A stretch of 64,000 nucleotides of DNA from Oscillospiraceae bacterium. Lineage in GTDB: Bacteria > Bacillota_A > Clostridia > Oscillospirales > Oscillospiraceae. This document shows, piece after piece, positions 8,357 to 15,819 of the stretch (positions are counted from its first letter, which is position 1; the number at the start of each line of letters is the position of its first letter). A program made the position numbers and the translations under genes. Location: the NCBI GenBank assembly GCA_017939025.1, contig JAGBAI010000042.1, positions 96,468 to 160,467 of the forward strand. The letters run 5' to 3'. The notes under the pieces were generated by a model that saw only the letters and a list, made by a program, of their open reading frames with translations, made no database searches and was not told the DNA's origin.

Positions 8357-8577
8357 CACTTGTCCTCCAGGGCTTTCTCCACGGAAAGCACCTTGCCCAG
8401 GGCCAGTTCCTCCGGAACGTAGACGAAGCCGCATTGGGGACATACCGGCAGTTCCACCGGGAAGCCGTTGTCCAGATACATGAATTTCGCCTTACCCTTG
8501 TGGAGCTTGACCTTGCACTTCATGCAGGTCAGCTTTCCCTCCGGGTCTATGGTATAGTAGTTCTTTTCTGTTGCCAT
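8356..8577 (-). CDS. Small CxxC redox protein (DVU_1557-like)
   Basis: The 73-residue protein has two CxxC pairs, Cys18/Cys21 and Cys46/Cys49 (CMKC and CPQC), as in rubredoxin-like knuckles or zinc ribbons. Such pairs could hold iron for electron transfer or zinc for structure. NCBI names the family a redox protein, which I recall rather than can prove. It is the first gene of the sub-operon running to 4889; a dispersed palindrome at 8603-8642 separates it from the large Fe-S oxidoreductase. Confidence 0.82.
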   Translation of the reverse strand: MATEKNYYTIDPEGKLTCMKCKVKLHKGKAKFMYLDNGFPVELPVCPQCGFVYVPEELALGKVLSVEKALEDK

Positions 8578-8602
8578 ATTGATTTCCTCACTTGCAACCT
8601 CT

Positions 8603-8642
8603 TGTCATCCTTCGACTACGCTACGCTCCGCTCAGGATGACA
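8603..8642. repeat. Dispersed palindromic repeat
   Basis: TGTCATCCT (8603-8611) and AGGATGACA (8634-8642) are inverted, and the intervening bases contain the self-similar run CTACGCTACGCTCCGCT. This sequence type is common between genes in gut Clostridia. On the plus strand it ends in CTTTTT. It may stabilise or trim the mRNA between two operon segments. Confidence 0.6.
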
Positions 8643-8657
8643 GGCTTTTTCGTTTAA

Positions 8658-10916
8658 TCATCGGGGCTGAATGGTCATCCGGTGGCTGTAAGCCCGGTGA
8701 ACCAGGTAGCCGGTTTCTGTTTCGGTGAATTTTACCCAGAAGGTTACGTTGCCAAGTCTTGCCCGGGTGACAATCAGACCGGTTTCTTCGTCCATAATTG
8801 CCTCTCCGGTTTCCCGAAGGTTCTGCATGACCCGGATCACGTCGGTTTTCAAAATCATCCGGTCATCCATCATCACTTCCGCTTCCGGACTATATTCCAT
8901 GGTGAAGCCTAAATCCACGGCTTCCACCTCCTCGTTCCAAACTTCTTTCAGGAGTTCATTTTTCAGCCCCAGCCGGTTGTAACGCTTGGCGCTGATGTCG
9001 GGACAATGGTCAGCAGAGGTACCGTAGACCAGCTCCAGCAGGTGCATGGATTCCCGGCCTTCCCGGGCGAACCGGTCCCGGCAGGCCATGCAGTAGGAAA
9101 GATAGGGCAAATCAGAACGCTCCAGACATTTGTCCGTCATCTTTTTCGCCACTTCCCGGTTGGTAAACTGGGCCAGACCGCCATAGCCGCAGCAGGGAGC
9201 CTTGTCTCCTTCATACTCCGTTTCTGTCACCACACAGCCAAGGCTTTGGGCAATTCTGCGGATAGATTCCTGGGTTTCCTGGTCGCCTCTTGCGCCGCAG
9301 GCATCGTGGATGGCAATGGGCTTGTCCGCCCGTTTGGCTTTTTCCGGCAGGCCAATGGTTTCCAGAACCTCCCAGATGCCCAAGGTTTCGTGACGGGACA
9401 GCTGCTTTTTGCAGGTGGGACATCCGGCAATCACCACAGGATCTCCCAATTCTGCCAATTTATCATCCAGGAATTTTACGGTATCCTCGTACATCTCATA
9501 CCTGCCTGCCCAGTCACAAATCGCGCCGCAGCAGCCCAGCATCAATGCCACGCCACCCTCTAACCGGCTGCACAGATCCAGATAGGCAGCACGCACCGTG
9601 GCAGGTGCAATGGCCGTGGCCTGACATCCGGGGAAGAATACATATTTGCATTTTTCAAATCCAGGCTGCTTTCGGCACAGGAATGCCTCATCATTGGAAA
9701 ATACCATGTCCATCAAGGCAAATTCATGGGGTGCCAGGGACATTTTCCCGGTATAGACCATGTTCTGCCGGGCCAGATGGCAGACTTCACCCATATCGTA
9801 GCCATTGGGACACAGGACGCTGCACTGTCCGCACAGAGAACAGGCATTGATGGGCTTGTTCATCATGTGGTCGCCCATAATAATGCTGACGTTATTATAG
9901 ATTTCCCGGGTCAGGATCCGGGGGAATTTGTTGTAGTGCTGTAAGTAAGCACAGCCTTTGATGCACTCGTCGCACTTACACTGGATGCACCTCTGGGCTT
10001 CTGCCACAGCGTTTTCTTTGCTGTCGCAGGGAATTTGTTTGGAGGGCTGCACCCCTTCCAGATTGGTGTAGAGCTTTGTTTCCACGCTGCCCTCTTCGCC
10101 GCGGGTATTGCTGGGGTCAAGATTCTGGGCAAGGCGGTCAGCAGACAGGGCCGCTTTCTTGGCACCAAAGGCAGCGCCCAGAACGCCCTCGGTTTTGCCG
10201 GTAATCAGATTACGCTCCCGGCAGACCATGACAGCTTCGTCAACTTCCAAACCGGGATACAGCTGATTCGCCACTTCGTAAGACGCGCAAATCAGATCAT
10301 ATTTCATCGCGGAATCGGCGTAGGCAGCTGCCGGATCCGCGTTCCATTCAAATTTGATATCGATCTTCTTCAGATCCAGCGCCGCTGCCGCCTGAACTTC
10401 CTCAGAAAGCTCCGGCATACAGGTGCGGATCAGAGAATCGTAGTCGCTTTGGGCGCAGTACACCGTCACCGGGTACATTTTCTTTGCCAGCTCTCCTGCC
10501 AGGAACAGTGAAAACAGGTCTACACCAAATACGACGCCCTTTTTTGTTTTCTTTCGGAGCAAGCTCCGCTTTTTGGCCCGTTCTCCAAAACGGACAGCAG
10601 CAGCTTCCAATGCCCGGATGGAAAGCCCATCGCCCAATTCCCGGAGCTTACAGACTCCTTCACAGGGAGCCTCGCATCCGGCAGACAGGATATGGGGAAA
10701 GGGGGTGATCTTTTCATAAAGCGCCATGGCCTTGTTAAAATCCCCGGCAGCAATGGCAGCCATCATGGCCTTGGTATCCAGCTTCAGCGGACAGGCAGCG
10801 TTGCAGTAAGGGGGCTGCTCGTGGACGCAGAGGGACTCCCTGGCCTCCAGCTCCTCCTTGGTAAACAGCCGCTTCTGACGGTAAACATGGGTCGATTGCC
10901 GTTCTTCGATGATCAT
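8658..10916 (-). CDS. Fe-S oxidoreductase with degenerate flavin-type domain (DVU_1558-like)
   Basis: This 752-residue protein has three parts. Residues 20-110 resemble the Fe-S N-terminal domain of glutamate-synthase small subunits (CVHEQPPYCNAACP, CEAPCEGVCK). Residues 115-300 sit where a pyridine-nucleotide/flavin Rossmann domain is expected, but the GxGxxG is lost (GVDLFSLFLAG). From about 310 there are cysteine motifs for two 4Fe-4S clusters (CIQCKCDECIKGC, CSLCGQCSVLCPNG) and two CCG-type segments (GCCG, APCCGYGG) as in heterodisulfide reductase subunit B/D. It is the likely electron acceptor of the hydroxylase. The start at 10916 is preferred over 10934 because GGGGTG precedes it at suitable distance. 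Confidence 0.82.
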   Translation of the reverse strand: MIIEERQSTHVYRQKRLFTKEELEARESLCVHEQPPYCNAACPLKLDTKAMMAAIAAGDFNKAMALYEKITPFPHILSAGCEAPCEGVCKLRELGDGLSIRALEAAAVRFGERAKKRSLLRKKTKKGVVFGVDLFSLFLAGELAKKMYPVTVYCAQSDYDSLIRTCMPELSEEVQAAAALDLKKIDIKFEWNADPAAAYADSAMKYDLICASYEVANQLYPGLEVDEAVMVCRERNLITGKTEGVLGAAFGAKKAALSADRLAQNLDPSNTRGEEGSVETKLYTNLEGVQPSKQIPCDSKENAVAEAQRCIQCKCDECIKGCAYLQHYNKFPRILTREIYNNVSIIMGDHMMNKPINACSLCGQCSVLCPNGYDMGEVCHLARQNMVYTGKMSLAPHEFALMDMVFSNDEAFLCRKQPGFEKCKYVFFPGCQATAIAPATVRAAYLDLCSRLEGGVALMLGCCGAICDWAGRYEMYEDTVKFLDDKLAELGDPVVIAGCPTCKKQLSRHETLGIWEVLETIGLPEKAKRADKPIAIHDACGARGDQETQESIRRIAQSLGCVVTETEYEGDKAPCCGYGGLAQFTNREVAKKMTDKCLERSDLPYLSYCMACRDRFAREGRESMHLLELVYGTSADHCPDISAKRYNRLGLKNELLKEVWNEEVEAVDLGFTMEYSPEAEVMMDDRMILKTDVIRVMQNLRETGEAIMDEETGLIVTRARLGNVTFWVKFTETETGYLVHRAYSHRMTIQPR

Positions 10917-10971
10917 TTTGCCACACCCCTTCATTCATGGTAAACATTCCTTGACTGCTATGGCGCTTACG

Positions 10972-11161
10972 GCGCCCAAAGGCTCCCTTGTGTAAAGAGA
11001 GCTGTCAAAAATCTCTGATTTTTGACTGAGGGATTGTGCGGTACAAAGTTACGTTTTTTGCCGCCCTTCGGCGAATTCGTGGTGCGGTAACAACCCCTCA
11101 GTCAAAATGCACCGATGGTGCATTTTGACAGCTCCCCTTACACAGGGGAGCCTTTGGGCGC
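10972..11161. repeat. 190-bp foldback element with about 65-70-bp terminal inverted repeats (MITE-like)
   Basis: The left arm 10972-11036 and right arm 11090-11161 are inverted copies, starting GCGCCCAAAGGCTCCC and ending GGGAGCCTTTGGGCGC. Each arm also contains its own hairpin: GTCAAAAATC/GATTTTTGAC on the left and GTCAAAATGCACC/GGTGCATTTTGAC on the right, the latter with different bases but intact pairing. It can therefore form a cruciform-like structure with two side hairpins. It lies inside the operon between the hydroxylase and its probable redox partner. Confidence 0.8.
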
Positions 11162-11189
11162 TCCCGCGCCAGTGCACAATATATGGGTA

Positions 11190-11216
11190 GAGAGGCGGCC
11201 GCGGGGGCCGCCTCTC
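11190..11216. terminator. GC-rich hairpin downstream of the hydroxylase gene
   Basis: GAGAGGCGGCC (11190-11200) pairs perfectly with GGCCGCCTCTC (11206-11216). No T run follows on the minus strand, so it may protect the hydroxylase mRNA from 3' decay rather than stop transcription fully. The rest of the 10917-11253 gap is the foldback element. Confidence 0.5.
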
Positions 11217-11253
11217 CTATTGTATCATAACTTGTATCTTTTTGGAACTTAAA

Positions 11254-14007
11254 TTACTTCAGCTCAGCCAGGGCAGCCAGGACGACTTCGGGCAGAGCGG
11301 GAACGCGGGTGATACGAGCGCCGGTGGCGTTGTAAATTGCGTTCAGAATTGCGGGGTGAGGAGCATCCAGAGGAGCCTCGCCGCAGCCGGCAGCACCGTA
11401 AGGACCGTTGGGACGGTAAGTCTGCAGATAGTGCAGCTCGATGTCATCGGGGATATCCTTGGGATAAGGAATACCACAGTTCTTCAGGCTGGTGTGCTTG
11501 CTCAGATCCTCGAAGTCCTCAGTCAGTGCCAGGCCGATGCCCTGTGCCAGACCGCCGTAGAAGTTGCCGTCAACCAGCAGCTTGTTCATGATGGTGCCAA
11601 CGTCAGCGACGCAGGTGAACTTCTCAACCTTGACCTTACCGGTCTGGGTATCGACACAGACCTCGGGCAGGAACAGGGTGTACATATAGGTTGCGAAGGG
11701 ATCGCCCTGAGAGGTAGCCTGATCCACGGGATGCTCGGCGCAGTAGTCGGTGACCCAGTTGCCCAGAACCTTGGTCTCGATGCCTTCTGCCTTCATCTCA
11801 TCGTAAGTACGGATAGTGCCGTCCTCGCGCTTCATAGCAGCGATCAGGTTCTCAGCAGCCAGACGGCAGGCGTTACCGGACATGACCTGGGAACGGGAAC
11901 CGCCGGCGGGGCCGGAGTTGGGAGTGATCTTGGTGTCGTTCATGACCAGACGGATCTGCTCGGGCTTGATGCCGATCTGACGCAGGGTCTCGTGTGCGGA
12001 CTGCAGCACGCCCATGTCAGCGCCCTGACCATGGTCTTCCCAGGAAGCGTACATGGTGACGGTGCCGTCGGGATTCAGCTCAGCGTAAGCCTGGGAGGAG
12101 TCAACGCCGTCCAGACCGCAGCCGTAAACGCCGGAGGCCACGCCGATGCCGTACTTGTAGCGGCCATCGGAGGCAGCGTTCTTCTCAGCAACGCGCTTCT
12201 TGCCTGCCTCGTACAGGGGACGGGCCATCTTGTACATCTCTTCCAGGCAGTAGACGTCGGGAGCGTAGCCGGTGGGGATGGTGGACTTTTCAGACTCCTT
12301 GTAGCAGTTCAGCTCACGGATGTCGAAGGGATCCATGCCCATCTTGGCTGCCAGCACGTCGATGGCGATTTCGGAGCCCATGAAGGACTGGGGAGAACCG
12401 TAAGCACGGAAAGCGGAACCCCATGCGTGGTTGGTGAAGACAGTCTGGGACTTGTTGCGGATGGTGGGGATGTCGTAGCCTGCGCCAACGAACTGGCTGA
12501 GGCGATGGGTCAGCAGGTCACCGAACTCGGAGTAAGGACCATGGTCGATGTAGTTGTCGCCCCACAGGCCCAGGATCTTGCCCTTTTCGTCAGCGGCCAG
12601 CTTGATGTGCAGGAAGCCGGGAGAACGCTTGCCGGTGTAGGTGATGTTCTGGAACTGGTTGAAGACCAGGGAGACGGGCTTGCCGATGATCTTGGCGGCA
12701 GCGCCCAGAATGGCCTCGTTGGTGGGGGAGAACTTGTAGCCGAAGGTACCGCCGGCGTGGTTCTGGACGATTCTCAGCTTGTCCATGGGAACGCCGATGC
12801 CGTCAGCGATCATGGGCATATGCAGGTGGATACCGATGGACTTGGAGTGGACGGTGACCATGCCGTCTTCGTCGATGTAAGCGTAGCCGCAGTCAGGCTC
12901 CAGATGCAGGTGGGGCTGACGGGAGCAGTAGGATTCGATCTCGACCACATTGGGAGCGGCATCAAAGTCGATGTCGGGACCCTTGATACAGTTGGTCTCG
13001 TAGTAAGCGTTGGGAACACCGGGATGGATCTCGATTGCGTCCTCGGCAATGGCGTCCATAGCGTTCATGTAAGCGGGCAGCAGCTCGATGTCGACCTTGA
13101 CAGCGTCAGCAGCGGCACGGGCATGGGCCTCGGTGTCAGCAGCAACGATGGCAATGGCATCGCCGAACTGGAAGATCTTCTCGTCACACAGGACAGGACG
13201 ATCCCAGCCGTCACACTTGTTGTTCAGAGGCAGCATGACCAGACCGTTGATGCGGTTCTTGCCGCCGGCGGCCACGATGTCAGCAGCGGTAATGATCTTC
13301 TCGACACCGGGCATCTTCTCAGCCTCGGTGGTGTCGATGCCCTTGATCAGAGCATGGCTTACCTTAGCCTGAACCAGAGCCAGACGCAGGGTGCCCTCGG
13401 GCATCTTCAGAGCGTCGTCAGCGCCGAAGTCCCAGGTACCGGTGACCTTCTGTGCTGCGGAAGGACGGACATACTTGGTGCCGATGATGCTATCGCCGGT
13501 GGGCTTGAAGATCAGGTCTTCCTTGGTGATCTCGCCACGGTAGACACGGGCAGCGTCCATAACGGCATCGACCAGGGGCTTATAACCGGTGCAGCGGCAC
13601 AGGTTGCGGTTCTTCTGGAACCAGTCACGAACCTCTTCACGGGTGGGAGCATTGTTGTTGTCCAGCAGAACCTTTGCGGACATGATAAAGCCGGGGGAGC
13701 AGAAGCCGCACTGTGCACAGCCATGGGCCATCCATGCTACCTGCAGGGGGTGCATGTCGGAAATGGTACCGATGCCTTCGATGGTGGTGATCTCAGCACC
13801 ATCCTTGACCTTACCCATCTTCACAACACAGGAGCGGGTGACCTTGCCGTCTACAATGACATTACATGCACCACAGTGGCCCTCGCCGCAGCCGATCTTA
13901 CAGCCGGTCAGCAGCAGGCGCTCACGCAGGAAGGTGGCGAGAGTTTCATTCTCGTTCACCAGCATAGAACGGGTTACGCCGTTGATGATAAGTGTCTTTT
14001 TAATCAT
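11254..14007 (-). CDS. mop: Molybdopterin-dependent aldehyde oxidoreductase (Mop / xanthine oxidase family)
   Basis: The 917-residue protein aligns end to end with Desulfovibrio gigas Mop (907 residues). Residues 1-160 hold two 2Fe-2S clusters with cysteines at the same positions as Mop: 40, 45, 48, 60 and 100, 103, 137, 139. The rest is the molybdenum-binding part, with the glycine-rich AGGTFGYKF, RAYGSPQS and HGQGADMG motifs. The catalytic glutamate is at about 877 in GCGEAPL. It should hydroxylate an aldehyde or heterocycle using a molybdopterin cytosine dinucleotide cofactor, without a flavin domain, in the cytoplasm. GGGAGG lies 10 bases before the start. It follows a small gene from one promoter at 14362-14391. 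Confidence 0.92.
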   Translation of the reverse strand: MIKKTLIINGVTRSMLVNENETLATFLRERLLLTGCKIGCGEGHCGACNVIVDGKVTRSCVVKMGKVKDGAEITTIEGIGTISDMHPLQVAWMAHGCAQCGFCSPGFIMSAKVLLDNNNAPTREEVRDWFQKNRNLCRCTGYKPLVDAVMDAARVYRGEITKEDLIFKPTGDSIIGTKYVRPSAAQKVTGTWDFGADDALKMPEGTLRLALVQAKVSHALIKGIDTTEAEKMPGVEKIITAADIVAAGGKNRINGLVMLPLNNKCDGWDRPVLCDEKIFQFGDAIAIVAADTEAHARAAADAVKVDIELLPAYMNAMDAIAEDAIEIHPGVPNAYYETNCIKGPDIDFDAAPNVVEIESYCSRQPHLHLEPDCGYAYIDEDGMVTVHSKSIGIHLHMPMIADGIGVPMDKLRIVQNHAGGTFGYKFSPTNEAILGAAAKIIGKPVSLVFNQFQNITYTGKRSPGFLHIKLAADEKGKILGLWGDNYIDHGPYSEFGDLLTHRLSQFVGAGYDIPTIRNKSQTVFTNHAWGSAFRAYGSPQSFMGSEIAIDVLAAKMGMDPFDIRELNCYKESEKSTIPTGYAPDVYCLEEMYKMARPLYEAGKKRVAEKNAASDGRYKYGIGVASGVYGCGLDGVDSSQAYAELNPDGTVTMYASWEDHGQGADMGVLQSAHETLRQIGIKPEQIRLVMNDTKITPNSGPAGGSRSQVMSGNACRLAAENLIAAMKREDGTIRTYDEMKAEGIETKVLGNWVTDYCAEHPVDQATSQGDPFATYMYTLFLPEVCVDTQTGKVKVEKFTCVADVGTIMNKLLVDGNFYGGLAQGIGLALTEDFEDLSKHTSLKNCGIPYPKDIPDDIELHYLQTYRPNGPYGAAGCGEAPLDAPHPAILNAIYNATGARITRVPALPEVVLAALAELK

Positions 14008-14051
14008 AAATACCGTTTCCTCCCTTAATTTATAATCAGTTTTGGGATTTC

Positions 14052-14309
14052 TTACTTGTGGGTGTGACCGCCGCAGGGATCTTCATCCGGGCCCTTGCCG
14101 GTTAAGTCCTGCATGCGCTGCATACCCCGGGCGGTATAAAACACCAGCTGGGAAATACTGCCGTCCAGATTTTCTCCCCGAAGCACCAGACCGTTTGCGG
14201 TCTCGTAGTAGTCAATGGGGAGGGTACGGCGGTAAGTCTTTCCCGTGGCCTCGTCCACAACTTCAATGGTTACTTCCTTTGCGGAAATCTCGAAAATCTT
14301 TTCTTCCAT
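14052..14309 (-). CDS. Small protein of unknown function preceding the hydroxylase
   Basis: I do not recognise this 85-residue protein. It has a beta-rich middle (EVTIEVVDEATGKTYRR, LVLRGENLDGS), a segment FYTARGMQRMQDLTG, and a polar tail ending DPCGGHTHK that could bind metal through Cys and two His. The start at 14309 has AGAAGG 8 bases upstream; the GTG three codons earlier does not. It is the first gene of the hydroxylase operon, 44 bases ahead of the hydroxylase start, so a role in cofactor insertion, folding or regulation is possible but unproven. Confidence 0.7.
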   Translation of the reverse strand: MEEKIFEISAKEVTIEVVDEATGKTYRRTLPIDYYETANGLVLRGENLDGSISQLVFYTARGMQRMQDLTGKGPDEDPCGGHTHK

Positions 14310-14361
14310 GTAAAACACCTTCTGTCGTTTTTACGCGCGGGGCATCCCATGCCACATCTTT

Positions 14362-14415
14362 ATTGTATCCTAAGGATGAAAACAATTACAAGTTGCAAAT
14401 GAAAATAATTTGCAG
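14362..14415 (-). promoter_or_regulatory. Promoter of the hydroxylase operon with TTGCAAAT half-sites
   Basis: On the minus strand TTGTAA (14386-14391), an 18-bp spacer and TACAAT (14362-14367). Directly upstream of the -35 box lie two inverted half-sites, TTGCAAAT (14393-14400) and ATTTGCA (14408-14414), 7 bases apart. The same half-sites form a perfect palindrome in the divergent promoter at 15770-15785, so a common regulator is likely, perhaps the ModE-like domain of the protein at 15820. A site upstream of -35 fits activation. Confidence 0.6.
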
Positions 14416-14456
14416 AAAAAGAACCGCGCCGCTTGTACGAAATGCACAAGCGGCGC
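14412..14456 (-). terminator. Intrinsic terminator after the TylF-like methyltransferase gene
   Basis: GCGCCGCTTGT (14426-14436) pairs with ACAAGCGGCGC (14446-14456). Read on the minus strand the stem is followed by GGTTCTTTTTCTG. It ends the transcript of the gene at 14494-15441 and isolates the promoter of the hydroxylase operon just downstream. Confidence 0.75.
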
Positions 14457-14493
14457 AGACAAAGAAAAAGTTTGTTTCTACAAAATGTTCAAT

Positions 14494-15441
14494 TTATTTA
14501 CAAAGCACCAGGGTTCCGCCCACATCACACAGAGGGATTGCGGAAATAGAGGCTCCAATTTCCTCTTCGTAAGTCTTCAGCGCCTGCGCCACACCGGGAA
14601 GGCTGGGACTTCCCCAGTCGTGGAGCATCAGATAACCACCCTTTTGCAGCCGCGGCCAGAAGTAGCGCAGGCCTTCCAGGGTAGCCTGGGCAAAGTCCAC
14701 ATCCAGAGATACCAGGCAGAAGCGTTCCTCCAGCCCGTCCAGGGAAGCCGGGAAAAACCCGGGTTTTACCGTGACCTGCGACCGATGGGGCATAATGGCA
14801 AGAACCTTCTCAACCGTTGTATTGGCGTGTGCAGCATGGAAGGATTCCGAAGCATCGGCCTCCGCTTCAAAACCTTCAAAGCTGTCAAAGAGATAGAGCC
14901 TTCTATCCGGCAGCAGGGTATTGATGCACCTGGCAAAGAAGCCCCGGTACACGCCCAGCTCCGCCGCCGCACCGGATACAGTCTCCAAACGGCGGCACAG
15001 CAGTTCCAGCGTGGCAAGGCGCACATAATCGTTGCTCAATTCCCTCTCCGGCAGCATGGCATTCACAAGGGATGCAGGAGTCGGGACGATTCGCTGCTTT
15101 GGAAGCAGTTTTTTCCGCAAATCTTCTCCCAAAAGTTCCCCGGCAATGGAACAGGCAGCATTGCGGTCAGACAATTCATAGTTGTTTTTCAGAAACAGCA
15201 GCTTGTTTTCCGGAATTTCCAGCTGCCGGCACCGGTTTGCCACAGCATCGGTATGCCGTGTGGTAACGATCAGCAGTTCACAGTCATCCAGGGACAATTG
15301 TTCCGGCAGCAGAACCGGTTTGCCCAGAAACGTGTCCCCACTGGGATAGCTGTCCACAAAGGCAGTAATACGCGCCAGGTTAAGTCCCTGTTCGACCAGC
15401 TCCGACGCACCGCAGCCGGTACCCCATACATAAATCGCCAT
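14494..15441 (-). CDS. TylF/MycF-family methyltransferase with N-terminal Rossmann-like domain
   Basis: In this 315-residue protein residues 1-90 look like a nucleotide-binding domain (IYVWGTGCGASELVEQG near the start), as in proteins that carry a small sensor fold before a methyltransferase. The C-terminal half has the TylF/macrocin O-methyltransferase pattern AAELGVYRGFFARCIN, LYLFDSFEGFE and LDVDFAQATLEGL...GGYLMLHDW, where the acidic residues bind metal and substrate hydroxyls. AGGAGG lies 6 bases before the start at 15441; longer frames run through the repeat upstream. It is a single-gene unit with its own terminator inside the hydroxylase locus. A link to that pathway is unproven; it may act on a sugar or a polyketide-like acceptor. 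Confidence 0.82.
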   Translation of the reverse strand: MAIYVWGTGCGASELVEQGLNLARITAFVDSYPSGDTFLGKPVLLPEQLSLDDCELLIVTTRHTDAVANRCRQLEIPENKLLFLKNNYELSDRNAACSIAGELLGEDLRKKLLPKQRIVPTPASLVNAMLPERELSNDYVRLATLELLCRRLETVSGAAAELGVYRGFFARCINTLLPDRRLYLFDSFEGFEAEADASESFHAAHANTTVEKVLAIMPHRSQVTVKPGFFPASLDGLEERFCLVSLDVDFAQATLEGLRYFWPRLQKGGYLMLHDWGSPSLPGVAQALKTYEEEIGASISAIPLCDVGGTLVLCK

Positions 15442-15463
15442 AAAATACCTCCTCTTCAAATTG

Positions 15464-15653
15464 CAGTTTGTGCGGCCAGTGGCCGCGGACAATGGCGGGA
15501 CTACAACCCGGCAATCAACTAAGGCCATTGGGTACCGCCCGGTTCGATAACGTGTACAAATGGCATCATCGAATCGGGCCGACCACCCAGGAGTCCCGGA
15601 TGACAAACCAGCCGAAGTCACGCCATTGGGTGCGGGCCCTGCCCGCCAAACTG
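15464..15653. repeat. 190-bp imperfect foldback element (MITE-like)
   Basis: The ends 15464-15505 and 15612-15653 are inverted copies at roughly 75 percent: CAGTTTG...CAATGGCG.GACT on one side, and its reverse complement on the other. Each end contains a small hairpin, GCGGCCA/TGGCCGC on the left and GCGGGC/GCCCGC on the right. It fills most of the 15442-15819 gap; the remainder is the promoter region of the plus-strand operon. No gene is seen. Confidence 0.55.
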
Positions 15654-15693
15654 AAATTTGTCTCACAAAAACAGTATTCACATTATATCAAAC

Positions 15694-15785
15694 TTGCACA
15701 AATTTGCAACATGCAAACAAGTTTTTCTTTACAATTTGACTATTGAAGCGTATAGTATTCTCATAGAACTTGCAAATATTTGCAA
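15694..15785 (+). promoter_or_regulatory. Promoter and palindromic operators of the molybdenum maturation operon
   Basis: TTTACA (15728-15733), a 17-bp spacer and TATAGT (15751-15756) make a good sigma-A promoter. A perfect 16-bp palindrome TTGCAAATATTTGCAA lies at 15770-15785, just after the expected transcription start, where a bound protein would block transcription. A weaker copy, TTGCACAAATTTGCAA, lies at 15694-15709 upstream. The first gene encodes a protein with a ModE-like DNA-binding domain, so autoregulation by molybdate status is a natural hypothesis. Confidence 0.65.
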
Positions 15786-15819
15786 CTTGCTTTTTATTGC
15801 AATCAGAGGAGGCGTTTCT

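Noticed and set aside
11242..14028. 928-codon open frame on the plus strand opposite the hydroxylase gene
   Set aside because: It mirrors the hydroxylase codons, has no ribosome-binding site and shows the Val/Gly/Leu-rich composition of an antisense shadow.
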